Assembly (NCBI GenBank): GCA_017642565.1
Contig: JAGCOU010000019.1
Span: 1-14,544 of the forward strand
DNA length: 14,544 nucleotides
Source: Alphaproteobacteria bacterium
GTDB taxonomy: Bacteria; Pseudomonadota; Alphaproteobacteria; Rs-D84
Direction: 5' to 3'
Made by a program: the position numbers and the translations under genes. The stretch's first letter is position 1, and each line of letters opens with the position of its first letter. A model generated the notes under the pieces. That model ran no database searches, was not told the DNA's origin, and saw only the letters and a program-made list of their open reading frames with translations. Shown piece by piece: positions 7,932 through 13,542 of the stretch.

Positions 7932-9503
7932 ATGGCAAGTCAAAATAAATTTAAGACAGCAGTTCAAAATTTTGCAAAAAAGATTGTTGCACCAAGCAAG
8001 GCCAAACGTGTTGTTGCTGGCGCGGCAATTGTTGGCGGTTTAATGCTTGGCGGGGCAGGTGCATCGCATAAACGCGAAGCCAAGACAGAGCACAAATCAA
8101 TTAAACAGACTGAATTTGTTGTCAAAGATTCTTTGCCACAGCAAAAACAGACTAAGGTTTTGCAACAAAAAATGGACTATTCGCCTGTGCAATTAAATTC
8201 ACTGGAAGATATGTACACTTTGTTTGACAAGTCTTTAAATATCATTTTTGCAGAACTCGTTTTGGAAGAAGTTCCTATGCAAATTCCTTATGATGATTAT
8301 GGTTTATACAAGGGTAAAAAAAATACAGTTGGTGTGGGGTCGACTTATACGCCACTTGATATAAACGATTATAATAATCCAGAAGCCAAGTGGTATCATA
8401 TTGCATCAAATCAAAAAATTTTCGCGAATAAAACTGTGTCTTATGAAGATATGTTGAAATTGGTTATTGGTTGGGCGAAATATAAAACTTATGCGCAAAA
8501 TCCAAAAACTAAACAATTTGTAAAAAGTCAAACTGTTTTAGAGCGTATGTTTACTAAATTAAAAGGATGCGCTTTGACACCTAATGAATTTGCGGCTGTG
8601 TTTAGTGCTGTGTATAATAATCCGCGAAATCTTGATAAACTTTGCCCTATAATCAGGGATAATTACAAAGATAAATTAAAATGCGCGAATGCTATTATGT
8701 TTTGGGACAGAAATGTCGCGTCAAATTCTGGACTCAAAGATAGGTGTGAATTTGAAGCAAATGTATTTTTAAATGTCGATGATTTTTGTGAACAAATGGA
8801 AAATTTTTCAACTTGTCCTGGGCGCCGTTCTTCTTGTTTGGGAACAAAACATGTTCAAAGAGCGACTTTGAACAAATGGAATTACAAGGAATGGTGTGAA
8901 AAAACGGCTGCGGCTTATTCTAATGTTGTTTATACAAGTGTTCCCGGGGTGACTGTGGGTGAAATATGTAATAACAAAGATGTAAAAAAACATTTTACTT
9001 ATGTGCTTGAAAAGAAAGATAACGAGCAAGTTAAGGAAGTGCGAAACGAATACGCAAAAGCAAATGAATATCTCGCCAAGGGAAATTACGAAGATGCGCT
9101 CGAACAATTTTTAAATATGGAACAGCAGGGCGTTTATGGAACTGATTTGTTGAATGATATTGCTGCGACTTATGCACAATTACACCAATATGACAAAAGT
9201 TTAGAATATTTTAAAAAGATTCTGGAAACTGGCGAAACCCAGGCGTATTCTAATGCTTGTTACAAGGCAGGAAGTGTTTGTGAACAAGCGGGTAATTATA
9301 AAGATGCGATTAAAAATTATGAACTCGCAAAGAAATATTACAAAGACTATGGACTTGCTGGCGATAATGGCAAAGTTAAATATGAACAACTTTATCAAAA
9401 ATCTATAACGCGTGCTAAGTCCAGACAACAGTCTCAAAAACAAATCTCACAGGGACAACAATTGGAAACTATCCTGAGACGCAAAAAACAGGGAAGAGTT
9501 TAA
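7932..9503 (+). CDS. Membrane-anchored protein with lysozyme-like domain and TPR repeats
   Basis: The protein is 523 residues. A basic N-terminus is followed by one hydrophobic segment (about 27-45), an uncleaved anchor or signal. Residues 105-145 (ELVLEEVPMQIPYDDYG, then NTVGVGSTYTP) resemble the active-site start of GH24 (T4-type) lysozymes. E112 and D121 are 9 apart as in T4 lysozyme (E11/D20), and T132 precedes GVGST; an insertion separates D from T. The region 160-350 is Cys-rich and not recognised. Residues about 378-490 hold three TPR-like units (YAKANEYLAKGNYEDALEQF, ATYAQLHQYDKSLEYFKKIL, AGSVCEQAGNYKDAIKNYEL). A basic, Gln-rich tail ends the chain. This suggests cell-wall cleavage coupled to a protein-interaction module. 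The lysozyme call is by motif only. Confidence 0.65.
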   Translation: MASQNKFKTAVQNFAKKIVAPSKAKRVVAGAAIVGGLMLGGAGASHKREAKTEHKSIKQTEFVVKDSLPQQKQTKVLQQKMDYSPVQLNSLEDMYTLFDKSLNIIFAELVLEEVPMQIPYDDYGLYKGKKNTVGVGSTYTPLDINDYNNPEAKWYHIASNQKIFANKTVSYEDMLKLVIGWAKYKTYAQNPKTKQFVKSQTVLERMFTKLKGCALTPNEFAAVFSAVYNNPRNLDKLCPIIRDNYKDKLKCANAIMFWDRNVASNSGLKDRCEFEANVFLNVDDFCEQMENFSTCPGRRSSCLGTKHVQRATLNKWNYKEWCEKTAAAYSNVVYTSVPGVTVGEICNNKDVKKHFTYVLEKKDNEQVKEVRNEYAKANEYLAKGNYEDALEQFLNMEQQGVYGTDLLNDIAATYAQLHQYDKSLEYFKKILETGETQAYSNACYKAGSVCEQAGNYKDAIKNYELAKKYYKDYGLAGDNGKVKYEQLYQKSITRAKSRQQSQKQISQGQQLETILRRKKQGRV

Positions 9504-9519
9504 AAGATTTAAACTTTTT
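9497..9519 (+). terminator. AT-rich terminator overlapping the stop codon
   Basis: AGTTTAAA (9497-9504) pairs with TTTAAACT (9508-9515) and is followed by TTTT. It overlaps the stop codons of the two convergent genes. The stem is perfect but has little GC. Confidence 0.5.
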
Positions 9520-9652
9520 GTACTTTGAATTCGCTTACTGGGTATGTGTTGTTAAGTTCTTTTGCTTTCTTCACAGCAGCATTTATTGCCATTCCTTCGA
9601 TTGGAAAAGGTCCAGCAACAATTTGTCCACGAAAACTTACTATATAAGCCAT
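9509..9652 (-). CDS. Small protein of 47 residues, unknown function
   Basis: A complete reading frame begins MAYIVSFRGQIVAGPFP and ends in KVQKV. The apparent pattern is strand, strand, helix (INAAVKKAKEL), strand, somewhat like a half SPOR or small ferredoxin-like fold, but I do not recognise the family. A GGGA lies about 9-12 nt before the ATG, a weak ribosome site. It starts 25 bp after the stop of the LNP/PYHS gene and runs the same way, so it is probably the last gene of that operon. Balanced composition, a mixed-charge helix and tight placement favour a real gene; no homology could be checked. Confidence 0.6.
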   Translation of the reverse strand: MAYIVSFRGQIVAGPFPIEGMAINAAVKKAKELNNTYPVSEFKVQKV

Positions 9653-9677
9653 AGGTTCGTCCCTTTGGTTAAATTTG

Positions 9678-10526
9678 TTATTGGTTCAAAATTTTATCAA
9701 ACAATATTTTGCCATTTTTTGATGTTGGCTGCAACCATACGCGTTGACCAGATATGTAATGAACATTTGGCAGGTCGTGCTTTAATTCAGGGATAAAGTG
9801 CTGTAAAATTTGTGATGCATAACCGCTGTCTTTGTCTCCACGAATAAATATTGTTTTTTCGGGGTCTTGAATAATTTCTTTGATAAAATCTATTACCATA
9901 AGACTTGAGTTTAATTTTTTGTTGATAATCAACTGTTTTAATTTTTTGTTATCCCATTGATTAGAATGATATGGGCATAATTCTAAATCACAAAACAGTG
10001 TCGCAACCAAGCGTCTTAAGTATTTATTTGGTACAATTGTTTGTTTAATTGATGTTTGGAAATCTGAGGTGTCAATTCCCAATGCTTTTAACCACCATTG
10101 ACCGCCACCAGTGTTTTCTAGTTCCGGGTTCAGATAATAAAATGGATACATCCTGGGTTCTTGGATAATGTTTTGTTTTGTAATTTTTTGCAACAGCGGA
10201 TTTTCCCAATTTCTGTATTCTTCGGCATAAGGAATCCCAGCGCGTGGATTTAATGTCACAACAAAACATTTTGCCAAAGCCAAATCCCCGACAAAAGGTT
10301 CTGGTTGTAATTTTGGGTGTATTTTTCTGGGGGCTTTGTCTGCATCAATTTCTTCATTTGAAATCAAAAGTTTTGCTTTTTCGATTTCTGGGTATTCGTC
10401 TTCCAAGATAAAAGTGTCTTTGTAAAACTTAGCCTGTCTCCAAAACTGGACAAGTGGTATTTTATCGCGTGTAGCATTTTCTTGTTGAATGATTTTTTTC
10501 ATTTTAGCTTCGTCTATTTTTAACAT
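9678..10526 (-). CDS. Uncharacterised protein with LNP and ELCPYHS motifs (uracil-DNA-glycosylase-like fold suspected)
   Basis: The protein is 282 residues, soluble, with no signal peptide. The motifs are CFVVTLNPRAG (87-97), FYYLNPE, GGGQWWLKALG (140-150), LFCDLELCPYHS (177-188) and TIFIRG (225-230) near the C-terminus. An early strand ending in a conserved LNP, a central PYHS after a strand, and a late strand resemble the layout of the uracil-DNA glycosylase superfamily. There the first motif binds DNA and catalyses. I do not know a characterised member of this exact family, so function is left open. The start ATG 10526 has GAGGG 8 nt upstream. Earlier in-frame codons reach into the preceding gene but lack a ribosome site. 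It follows the FtsK-gamma gene after 22 bp, so the two are likely co-transcribed. Confidence 0.7.
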   Translation of the reverse strand: MLKIDEAKMKKIIQQENATRDKIPLVQFWRQAKFYKDTFILEDEYPEIEKAKLLISNEEIDADKAPRKIHPKLQPEPFVGDLALAKCFVVTLNPRAGIPYAEEYRNWENPLLQKITKQNIIQEPRMYPFYYLNPELENTGGGQWWLKALGIDTSDFQTSIKQTIVPNKYLRRLVATLFCDLELCPYHSNQWDNKKLKQLIINKKLNSSLMVIDFIKEIIQDPEKTIFIRGDKDSGYASQILQHFIPELKHDLPNVHYISGQRVWLQPTSKNGKILFDKILNQ

Positions 10527-10548
10527 GTTTGTTCCCTCTTGGTTGATT

Positions 10549-10725
10549 TTAAAAAACAGTTCTTTTGAATTCGGCATTCATTGGTGAAACAATACCCGCT
10601 TTTTCCATTTGGTTTAAATATTCAGCGGCTTTGTTATAACTGATATTCAAATTGCGTTGAAGAAAAGATATGGTCGCGTTTTTTGTTGTTTTTACTAAAT
10701 TAACGGCTTGATCATAAGAATTCAT
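10549..10725 (-). CDS. Solitary FtsK gamma-domain protein (winged helix), 58 residues
   Basis: The whole protein is one FtsK-gamma winged helix. It runs SYDQAVNLVKTTKNATIS, FLQRNLNISYNKAAEYL, NQMEKAGIVSP and finally KRTVF. These align segment by segment with the family pattern (YDEAV, SISxLQRxxxIGYNRAAxxxxxME, GIV, REV). In FtsK this C-terminal domain reads the polarising KOPS sequences and activates XerD. Here there is no motor domain or membrane part. ATG 10725 has AAGGAAGG 7 nt upstream, which fixes the start; the frame stays open upstream to 10965 but that extension looks non-coding. Arg of the recognition helix is Lys here. It probably works as a small DNA-binding or decoy protein with the gene that follows. 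The fold is secure; the role is unknown. Confidence 0.85.
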   Translation of the reverse strand: MNSYDQAVNLVKTTKNATISFLQRNLNISYNKAAEYLNQMEKAGIVSPMNAEFKRTVF

Positions 10726-10810
10726 ATAAAACCTTCCTTTGTTAGTATGTCTTTGTTGCGCTTGAATACATTGTACTATTTTTTTAAATTCCAGCAAGGT
10801 GAATTTTTTA

Positions 10811-10847
10811 TTGTGCTTGATGCACAATTCGCGAACCAGTTGATTGA
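10811..10847. repeat. Diverged repeat unit, copy 1 (with 11660-11697)
   Basis: This stretch shares TTGTGCT, the 11-mer AATTCGCGAAC and TTG.TTGA with 11660-11697, in the same order and orientation, about 28 of 38 positions by eye. The left end also folds as TTGTGC-TTGAT-GCACAA. It lies between the divergent FtsK-gamma and methyltransferase genes. Confidence 0.5.
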
Positions 10848-10941
10848 GACCTGGCAAGAGATAGAGAAAGCAAATAAAATCTTTACAAACAACGATATTA
10901 TTATACACTGTTGGCATACAACTAAATAAAAGCGAACAAAA

Positions 10942-11544
10942 ATGCATTATCATTATTACTATCAAAAATATCCGTATTTAAATTATAACTTTCGTGATAC
11001 AGACGGACTTTATAGAATGTTCTCAATTCCACCCAAAATGTTGGCGGCGGAATTCGAAAATACATTTTCGTACAGACCAAAAACTTTCTTTGATTGTGGT
11101 GCCGCCACCGGTGTTATTGTTTGGCTTGCCCTAAGGGCAGGCATGGACGCACGCGGTATAGATATAAAAAAATACCCGTATCAATTCAGTTGTTATGACG
11201 AATTGTTTAGAAATGGAAACATACAGATAAAATCCATACTTGATTGTGAACCAATTGTGGCGGATATAGTATTTTGTAATGGCACACTTACTTATTTTTC
11301 TGAAAAAGAATTGCCAAAAGTGCTTGATAAGTTTCGCAACAGCAAAATGATTTGTGCAATACATAATACCACCGAAGATGTTGAAGCAGCAACGGCCAAT
11401 GGTGATGAATTAACCACTTGTAATAAAACACGTCTTATTAAACCACAAAATTGGTGGATGGATACATTCACAAAAAAGGGTTTTAACACAAAATACGCAG
11501 AACATATAAGATGTTTTTGTGCTGTTCCAAGTCATGGTGCATAA
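10942..11544 (+). CDS. Class I SAM-dependent methyltransferase
   Basis: The protein is 200 residues and cytoplasmic. Motif I is FFDCGAATG (49-57), the SAM-binding glycine loop. The acidic residue after strand 2 is D74 in ARGIDIKKYPY, and the motif IV-like strand is ADIVFCNGTLTYF (107-119), followed by LPKVLDKF, as in Rossmann methyltransferases. The Asn in motif IV (CNG) takes the place where small-molecule or protein methyltransferases vary. The substrate cannot be told. The N-terminus (MHYHYYYQKYPYLNYNF) is Tyr-rich. ATG 10942 has no clear ribosome site, so the start is less sure. The gene is divergent from the FtsK-gamma pair and ends in a good terminator. Confidence 0.75.
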   Translation: MHYHYYYQKYPYLNYNFRDTDGLYRMFSIPPKMLAAEFENTFSYRPKTFFDCGAATGVIVWLALRAGMDARGIDIKKYPYQFSCYDELFRNGNIQIKSILDCEPIVADIVFCNGTLTYFSEKELPKVLDKFRNSKMICAIHNTTEDVEAATANGDELTTCNKTRLIKPQNWWMDTFTKKGFNTKYAEHIRCFCAVPSHGA

Positions 11545-11548
11545 AAAA

Positions 11549-11648
11549 GTTCGAAAGTGGCGAAAAAATTGCCACTTTTTTATTTTAAAATTCGAACTTT
11601 GTGAAAGTATTAGAAAACAAAAGAAAACTTGCCTTGATGGACAAGTTT
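11549..11648. repeat. Imperfect direct repeat A (~100 bp), pairs with 12733-12832
   Basis: Both copies read GTTCGAA, a hairpin-prone GTGGC/ATGGC stretch, TTCGAAC, TGTGAAA or GGTGAAA, sTATTAGAAAACAAAA and then a hairpin. In copy A the last hairpin is AAACTTG (11625-11631) with CAAGTTT (11642-11648); in copy B it has a different sequence but still pairs. Read leftward, the hairpin is followed by TCTTTTGTTTTC, a terminator-like tail. Copy A lies just past the 3' end of the orphan gene. Confidence 0.7.
11554..11580 (+). terminator. Terminator of the methyltransferase gene
   Basis: AAAGTGGC (11554-11561) pairs with GCCACTTT (11571-11578), and Ts follow. It sits inside repeat A, 9 bp after the stop codon. 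Confidence 0.85.
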
Positions 11649-11659
11649 TGAAACTGTGG

Positions 11660-11697
11660 TTGTGCTGTCTGTGCAATTCGCGAACTGAATTGGTTGA
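11660..11697. repeat. Diverged repeat unit, copy 2 (with 10811-10847)
   Basis: The partner of the stretch at 10811. It shares AATTCGCGAAC and both flanks, and follows repeat A by 11 bp in the gap between the two convergent genes. Confidence 0.5.
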
Positions 11698-11735
11698 AAA
11701 TGTACGAGGAATCCATAAATTAACTTTATTGAATT

Positions 11736-11765
11736 TATAAAAACCGTCAAAAGACGGTTTTTTTA
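11736..11765. terminator. Bidirectional terminator downstream of the orphan gene
   Basis: AAACCGTC (11741-11748), loop AAAA, GACGGTTT (11753-11760), with T-runs on both strands. It lies 4 bp beyond the orphan gene's stop. Confidence 0.9.
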
Positions 11766-11768
11766 TAA

Positions 11769-12668
11769 TTATCTAGTTCTTGTACTTCTTGTTTTGCGTT
11801 TTTCTTGATTAAGAGATTGATATACTTTTGCTATTGTTGTTATATATTTTTCATCATTAAAACTGAACATAGATTCTGGGTTTTGTAAATGATATGTATT
11901 AGTCATAATATATGAAGCAGTGGTTTTACCACTTAAATAATCAAGGTATCTTTTTGCTATATTGAAAATAAATTCATCTGATGTACCAGACATATCTTGG
12001 AAAACACCACTCATATGAATGGATGGTATGCTGATTTTAACACTTTGATATTTCGTTTCGTTAATAAATTCAAAAGTCATGAATTTCTTTTCTTTGTTGA
12101 ATAAAGAAAATCTGGAACCTTTTTTATCAATTTTTACAGTTATATTTGTATTTTTATTAATCAGATTTTTAATAACACTGTAAATAACACGGGCTTTTAA
12201 ATATTGTTCTTCGCGTGCAATTTGTTTTTCTTTTGGATCCATAAAATCTACGGATTTTGCTAACATTTCATATGGCGTTAACAAAGACTTAGATTTTTTT
12301 AATTTATTTTTGATAAAATCTCTCCCTTTGTTAAAAGCAATTTTATCAAATACACCTCTATCAAAAGCATAATGGTTATATTTTAATTCTGGAACTTGTA
12401 TCTGTACATAAGGATAGTCATCTTCTTCGACAAGATATTCAGAATACGATAACATTACAGGACCCATTGAAGAGTTTTCAATATGATAAAAATAGCTTTC
12501 ATTTCTGTCATAATAAGATACCGTGGCAAAAGGTCTTTCTTCACTTAATTTTTGTATAATTTCAATGAATTTCTTGTCATCTAAACCAAGATTTACAGGT
12601 TTTTGCACAAGCGCATTTTGTTTGTCGTCAGACTTAAAAATACGGTGAAACAAATTTAATAAAGCCAT
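11769..12668 (-). CDS. Orphan protein of 299 residues, unknown function
   Basis: I do not recognise this protein. It is predicted soluble: no signal peptide and no long hydrophobic segment. It is rich in Lys, Phe, Tyr and Ser, with a basic C-terminus (NQEKRKTRSTRTR). An N-terminal part (about 30-125) is mostly beta (ATVSYYDRNESYFYHI, YPYVQIQVPELKYN), a basic helical stretch follows (GRDFIKNKLKKSKSL), and a second beta region (ITVKIDKKGSRFSLF, SVKISIPSIHMSGVF) leads to helices. The two beta regions may be a duplicated module. ATG 12668 has AAGG 6-9 nt upstream, and a strong promoter precedes it. The gene stands alone and is bracketed by direct repeats at 11549-11648 and 12733-12832, suggesting an inserted or duplicated cassette. 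Confidence 0.75.
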   Translation of the reverse strand: MALLNLFHRIFKSDDKQNALVQKPVNLGLDDKKFIEIIQKLSEERPFATVSYYDRNESYFYHIENSSMGPVMLSYSEYLVEEDDYPYVQIQVPELKYNHYAFDRGVFDKIAFNKGRDFIKNKLKKSKSLLTPYEMLAKSVDFMDPKEKQIAREEQYLKARVIYSVIKNLINKNTNITVKIDKKGSRFSLFNKEKKFMTFEFINETKYQSVKISIPSIHMSGVFQDMSGTSDEFIFNIAKRYLDYLSGKTTASYIMTNTYHLQNPESMFSFNDEKYITTIAKVYQSLNQEKRKTRSTRTR

Positions 12669-12694
12669 TTTTTAACCTTTTTATCTTTTTAAAC

Positions 12695-12722
12695 AAAATA
12701 ACACACATCTATATATTGTCAA
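12695..12722 (-). promoter_or_regulatory. Strong promoter of the orphan gene
   Basis: On the minus strand there is a perfect TTGACA (12722-12717), a 16-bp spacer ending TGT, and TATTTT (12700-12695), again with TGn before the -10. Confidence 0.75.
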
Positions 12723-12732
12723 GTTTTAATTG

Positions 12733-12832
12733 GTTCGAAAATGGCGATTTTTTGCTACTTTCTTGGTTTTTACTTTCGAACTCGGTGAAACTATTAGAAA
12801 ACAAAATAAAACCCGCCTTTACTGGCGGGTTT
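12733..12832. repeat. Imperfect direct repeat B (~100 bp), pairs with 11549-11648
   Basis: The second copy has GTTCGAAA (12733-12740) and TTTCGAAC (12774-12781) as an 8-bp inverted pair, then CTATTAGAAAACAAAA, then the hairpin of the tRNA terminator. It lies directly upstream of the orphan gene's promoter. Confidence 0.7.
12797..12832 (-). terminator. Terminator, probably the original one of the tRNA-Gln gene
   Basis: Leftward, AAACCCGCC (12832-12824), loop AGTAAA, GGCGGGTTT (12817-12809), then TATTTTGTTTT. It stands 8 bp after the duplicated tRNA 3' end, the place expected for a terminator of the uninterrupted tRNA gene. Confidence 0.85.
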
Positions 12833-12840
12833 ATCTATCT

Positions 12841-12856
12841 TGGTTGGGGTACACGG
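12841..12856 (-). repeat. Duplicated 3' end of tRNA-Gln (attachment-site-like), distal copy
   Basis: TGGTTGGGGTACACGG is identical over 16 bp to 13412-13427. It covers the 3' side of the T stem, the acceptor strand and CCA of the intact tRNA-Gln. No other part of a tRNA is present here. Confidence 0.85.
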
Positions 12857-12862
12857 TTCCTT

Positions 12863-12932
12863 GATAAACAATAAATAAAATAAAAAAAATCTCGTGAACT
12901 TCGATTTTTTTAAATTTTCTTAATTGTTTATC
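12863..12932. repeat. 70-bp imperfect palindrome
   Basis: The outer arms GATAAACAAT (12863-12872) and ATTGTTTATC (12923-12932) pair perfectly. An AT-rich middle pairs well, and the inner arms are AAAAAAATC and GATTTTTTT around TCGTGAACTTC. It sits 6 bp inside the distal tRNA repeat, like a terminal structure of the element. Confidence 0.8.
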
Positions 12933-13058
12933 TGCGTACTCGCTTGCGCGGCAATCGTAACGATTTTGGTGCGTTGCACTTCCAAAATCTACTGCTTGTC
13001 GAACACGATGAATTTTTATTTTTTTTGCTTTCTGGAATATGCACTAGACCTTGATGAA
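12933..13058. other. Non-coding stretch with a hairpin, inside the element
   Basis: This contains GATTTTGG (12962-12969) pairing with CCAAAATC (12982-12989). On the minus strand a frame stays open from a TAG near 13048 through this stretch and the palindrome (to the TAA inside the terminator region), but has no start codon. I see no gene here. Confidence 0.5.
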
Positions 13059-13304
13059 CTATTTCCAAAAATGCCTTTTTGCAAACGCGTATCCTGAACC
13101 GGTTTTAAGGTATTGTTCAAATTCTAATGCAGCATCTTTTGAAGTAAATGCAATATAATTTACCAAAACCCAAGGTCTATATTTTGCTGTGTGTATTGAA
13201 TATCCAGCATTATGTTGCTTTAACCGCTTTTTCAAATCATCAGTTTGACCAATATATTTTTGTTCTGGATTAGAAATACTTTTTATAAGATAAACATAAA
13301 ACAT
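13059..13304 (-). CDS. Small GIY-YIG nuclease-domain protein
   Basis: The protein is 81 residues, a stand-alone GIY-YIG domain of the UPF0213/YhbQ type (usually 80-100 residues). The first half-motif is FYVYL (2-6), the second KYIGQT (17-21). The catalytic Arg lies in LKKRLKQHN (R27), HTAKYRPW (38-45) is the usual following segment, and the metal-binding Glu is E63 in EFEQYLKTG. All the key residues are present, so it may cut DNA. ATG 13304 is chosen because the domain starts there; GAGAA precedes it. A GTG 45 nt upstream would add 15 residues from repeat DNA. The gene lies in the tRNA direction, possibly read from the tRNA promoter, and is the only gene of the tRNA-inserted element. Confidence 0.85.
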   Translation of the reverse strand: MFYVYLIKSISNPEQKYIGQTDDLKKRLKQHNAGYSIHTAKYRPWVLVNYIAFTSKDAALEFEQYLKTGSGYAFAKRHFWK

Positions 13305-13319
13305 TTGATTCTCTATTTT

Positions 13320-13411
13320 GTCACACTTCGTTAAAACTTCGTGTGACACTACTTCGTGATAACTGCTCCGTCCGCGTGGCCTGCCACACGAAGCGTCGCA
13401 GACGCGAAGTG
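13320..13411. repeat. Cluster of ACTTCGT repeats and nested hairpins
   Basis: ACTTCGT occurs at 13325, 13336 and 13351. GTCACAC (13320-13326) and GTGTGAC (13341-13347) are inverted. At 13384-13414, CCACAC-GAA-GCGTC-GCA-GACGC-GAA-GTGTGG is a symmetrical compound hairpin whose last arm overlaps the tRNA CCA end. Confidence 0.75.
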
Positions 13412-13485
13412 TGGTTGGGGTACACGGACTCGAACCGCGATATACAGAGTCAGAGTCTGCTGTTCTACCATTAAACTATACCCCA
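13412..13485 (-). tRNA. tRNA-Gln, anticodon CTG, CCA encoded
   Basis: Read leftward it starts TGGGGTATAGTTTAATGG, the typical tRNA-Gln acceptor and D arm. The anticodon stem GCAGA/TCTGT encloses the loop CTCTGAC (anticodon CTG, for codon CAG). The T arm is CGCGG-TTCGAGT-CCGTG, and the acceptor closes with TACCCCA, discriminator A and genomic CCA. All four arms pair. The 3' 16 bp recur at 12841-12856. Confidence 0.95.
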
Positions 13486-13497
13486 ATTCAAATGCGT

Positions 13498-13525
13498 ATT
13501 ATATATGTATTATTTATTTTTTCAA
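13498..13525 (-). promoter_or_regulatory. Promoter of tRNA-Gln
   Basis: On the minus strand TTGAAA (13525-13520), 16 bp and TATAAT (13503-13498) give a start about 5 bp before the tRNA. Confidence 0.75.
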
Positions 13526-13542
13526 TTAAAAACTAATTTAAT

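Larger units (their letters stand above)
12841..13427 (-). mobile_element. Candidate mini-element inserted in the tRNA-Gln 3' end
   Basis: The 16-bp repeats at 12841-12856 and 13412-13427 bound the unit. If one repeat and the sequence between (571 bp) are removed, tRNA-Gln is followed after 8 bp by the terminator at 12797-12832, a normal tRNA gene. The cargo is one GIY-YIG nuclease gene plus strong palindromes. No integrase or transposase is present, so movement would need the nuclease or help in trans. This is inference from the repeat geometry. Confidence 0.55.

Noticed and set aside
10708..10929. Rightward 73-residue frame in the divergent intergenic region
   Set aside because: It has no ribosome site, overlaps the FtsK-gamma start and a repeat, and its composition is that of translated AT-rich spacer.
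10726..10965. N-terminal extension of the FtsK-gamma protein to 138 residues
   Set aside because: The extra part is Cys- and Phe-rich without a family pattern, has no ribosome site, and a strong site precedes ATG 10725.
11519..11740. Rightward 73-residue frame across repeat A
   Set aside because: It runs through the methyltransferase terminator and the repeats, so it is a by-product of structured non-coding DNA.
13305..13349. GTG start lengthening the GIY-YIG protein by 15 residues
   Set aside because: The added codons are the ACTTCGT repeat region and the domain begins exactly at ATG 13304.
13320..13360. CRISPR-like array from repeated ACTTCGT
   Set aside because: The repeat is only 7 bp, with irregular 4- and 8-bp gaps and no spacers or cas genes.
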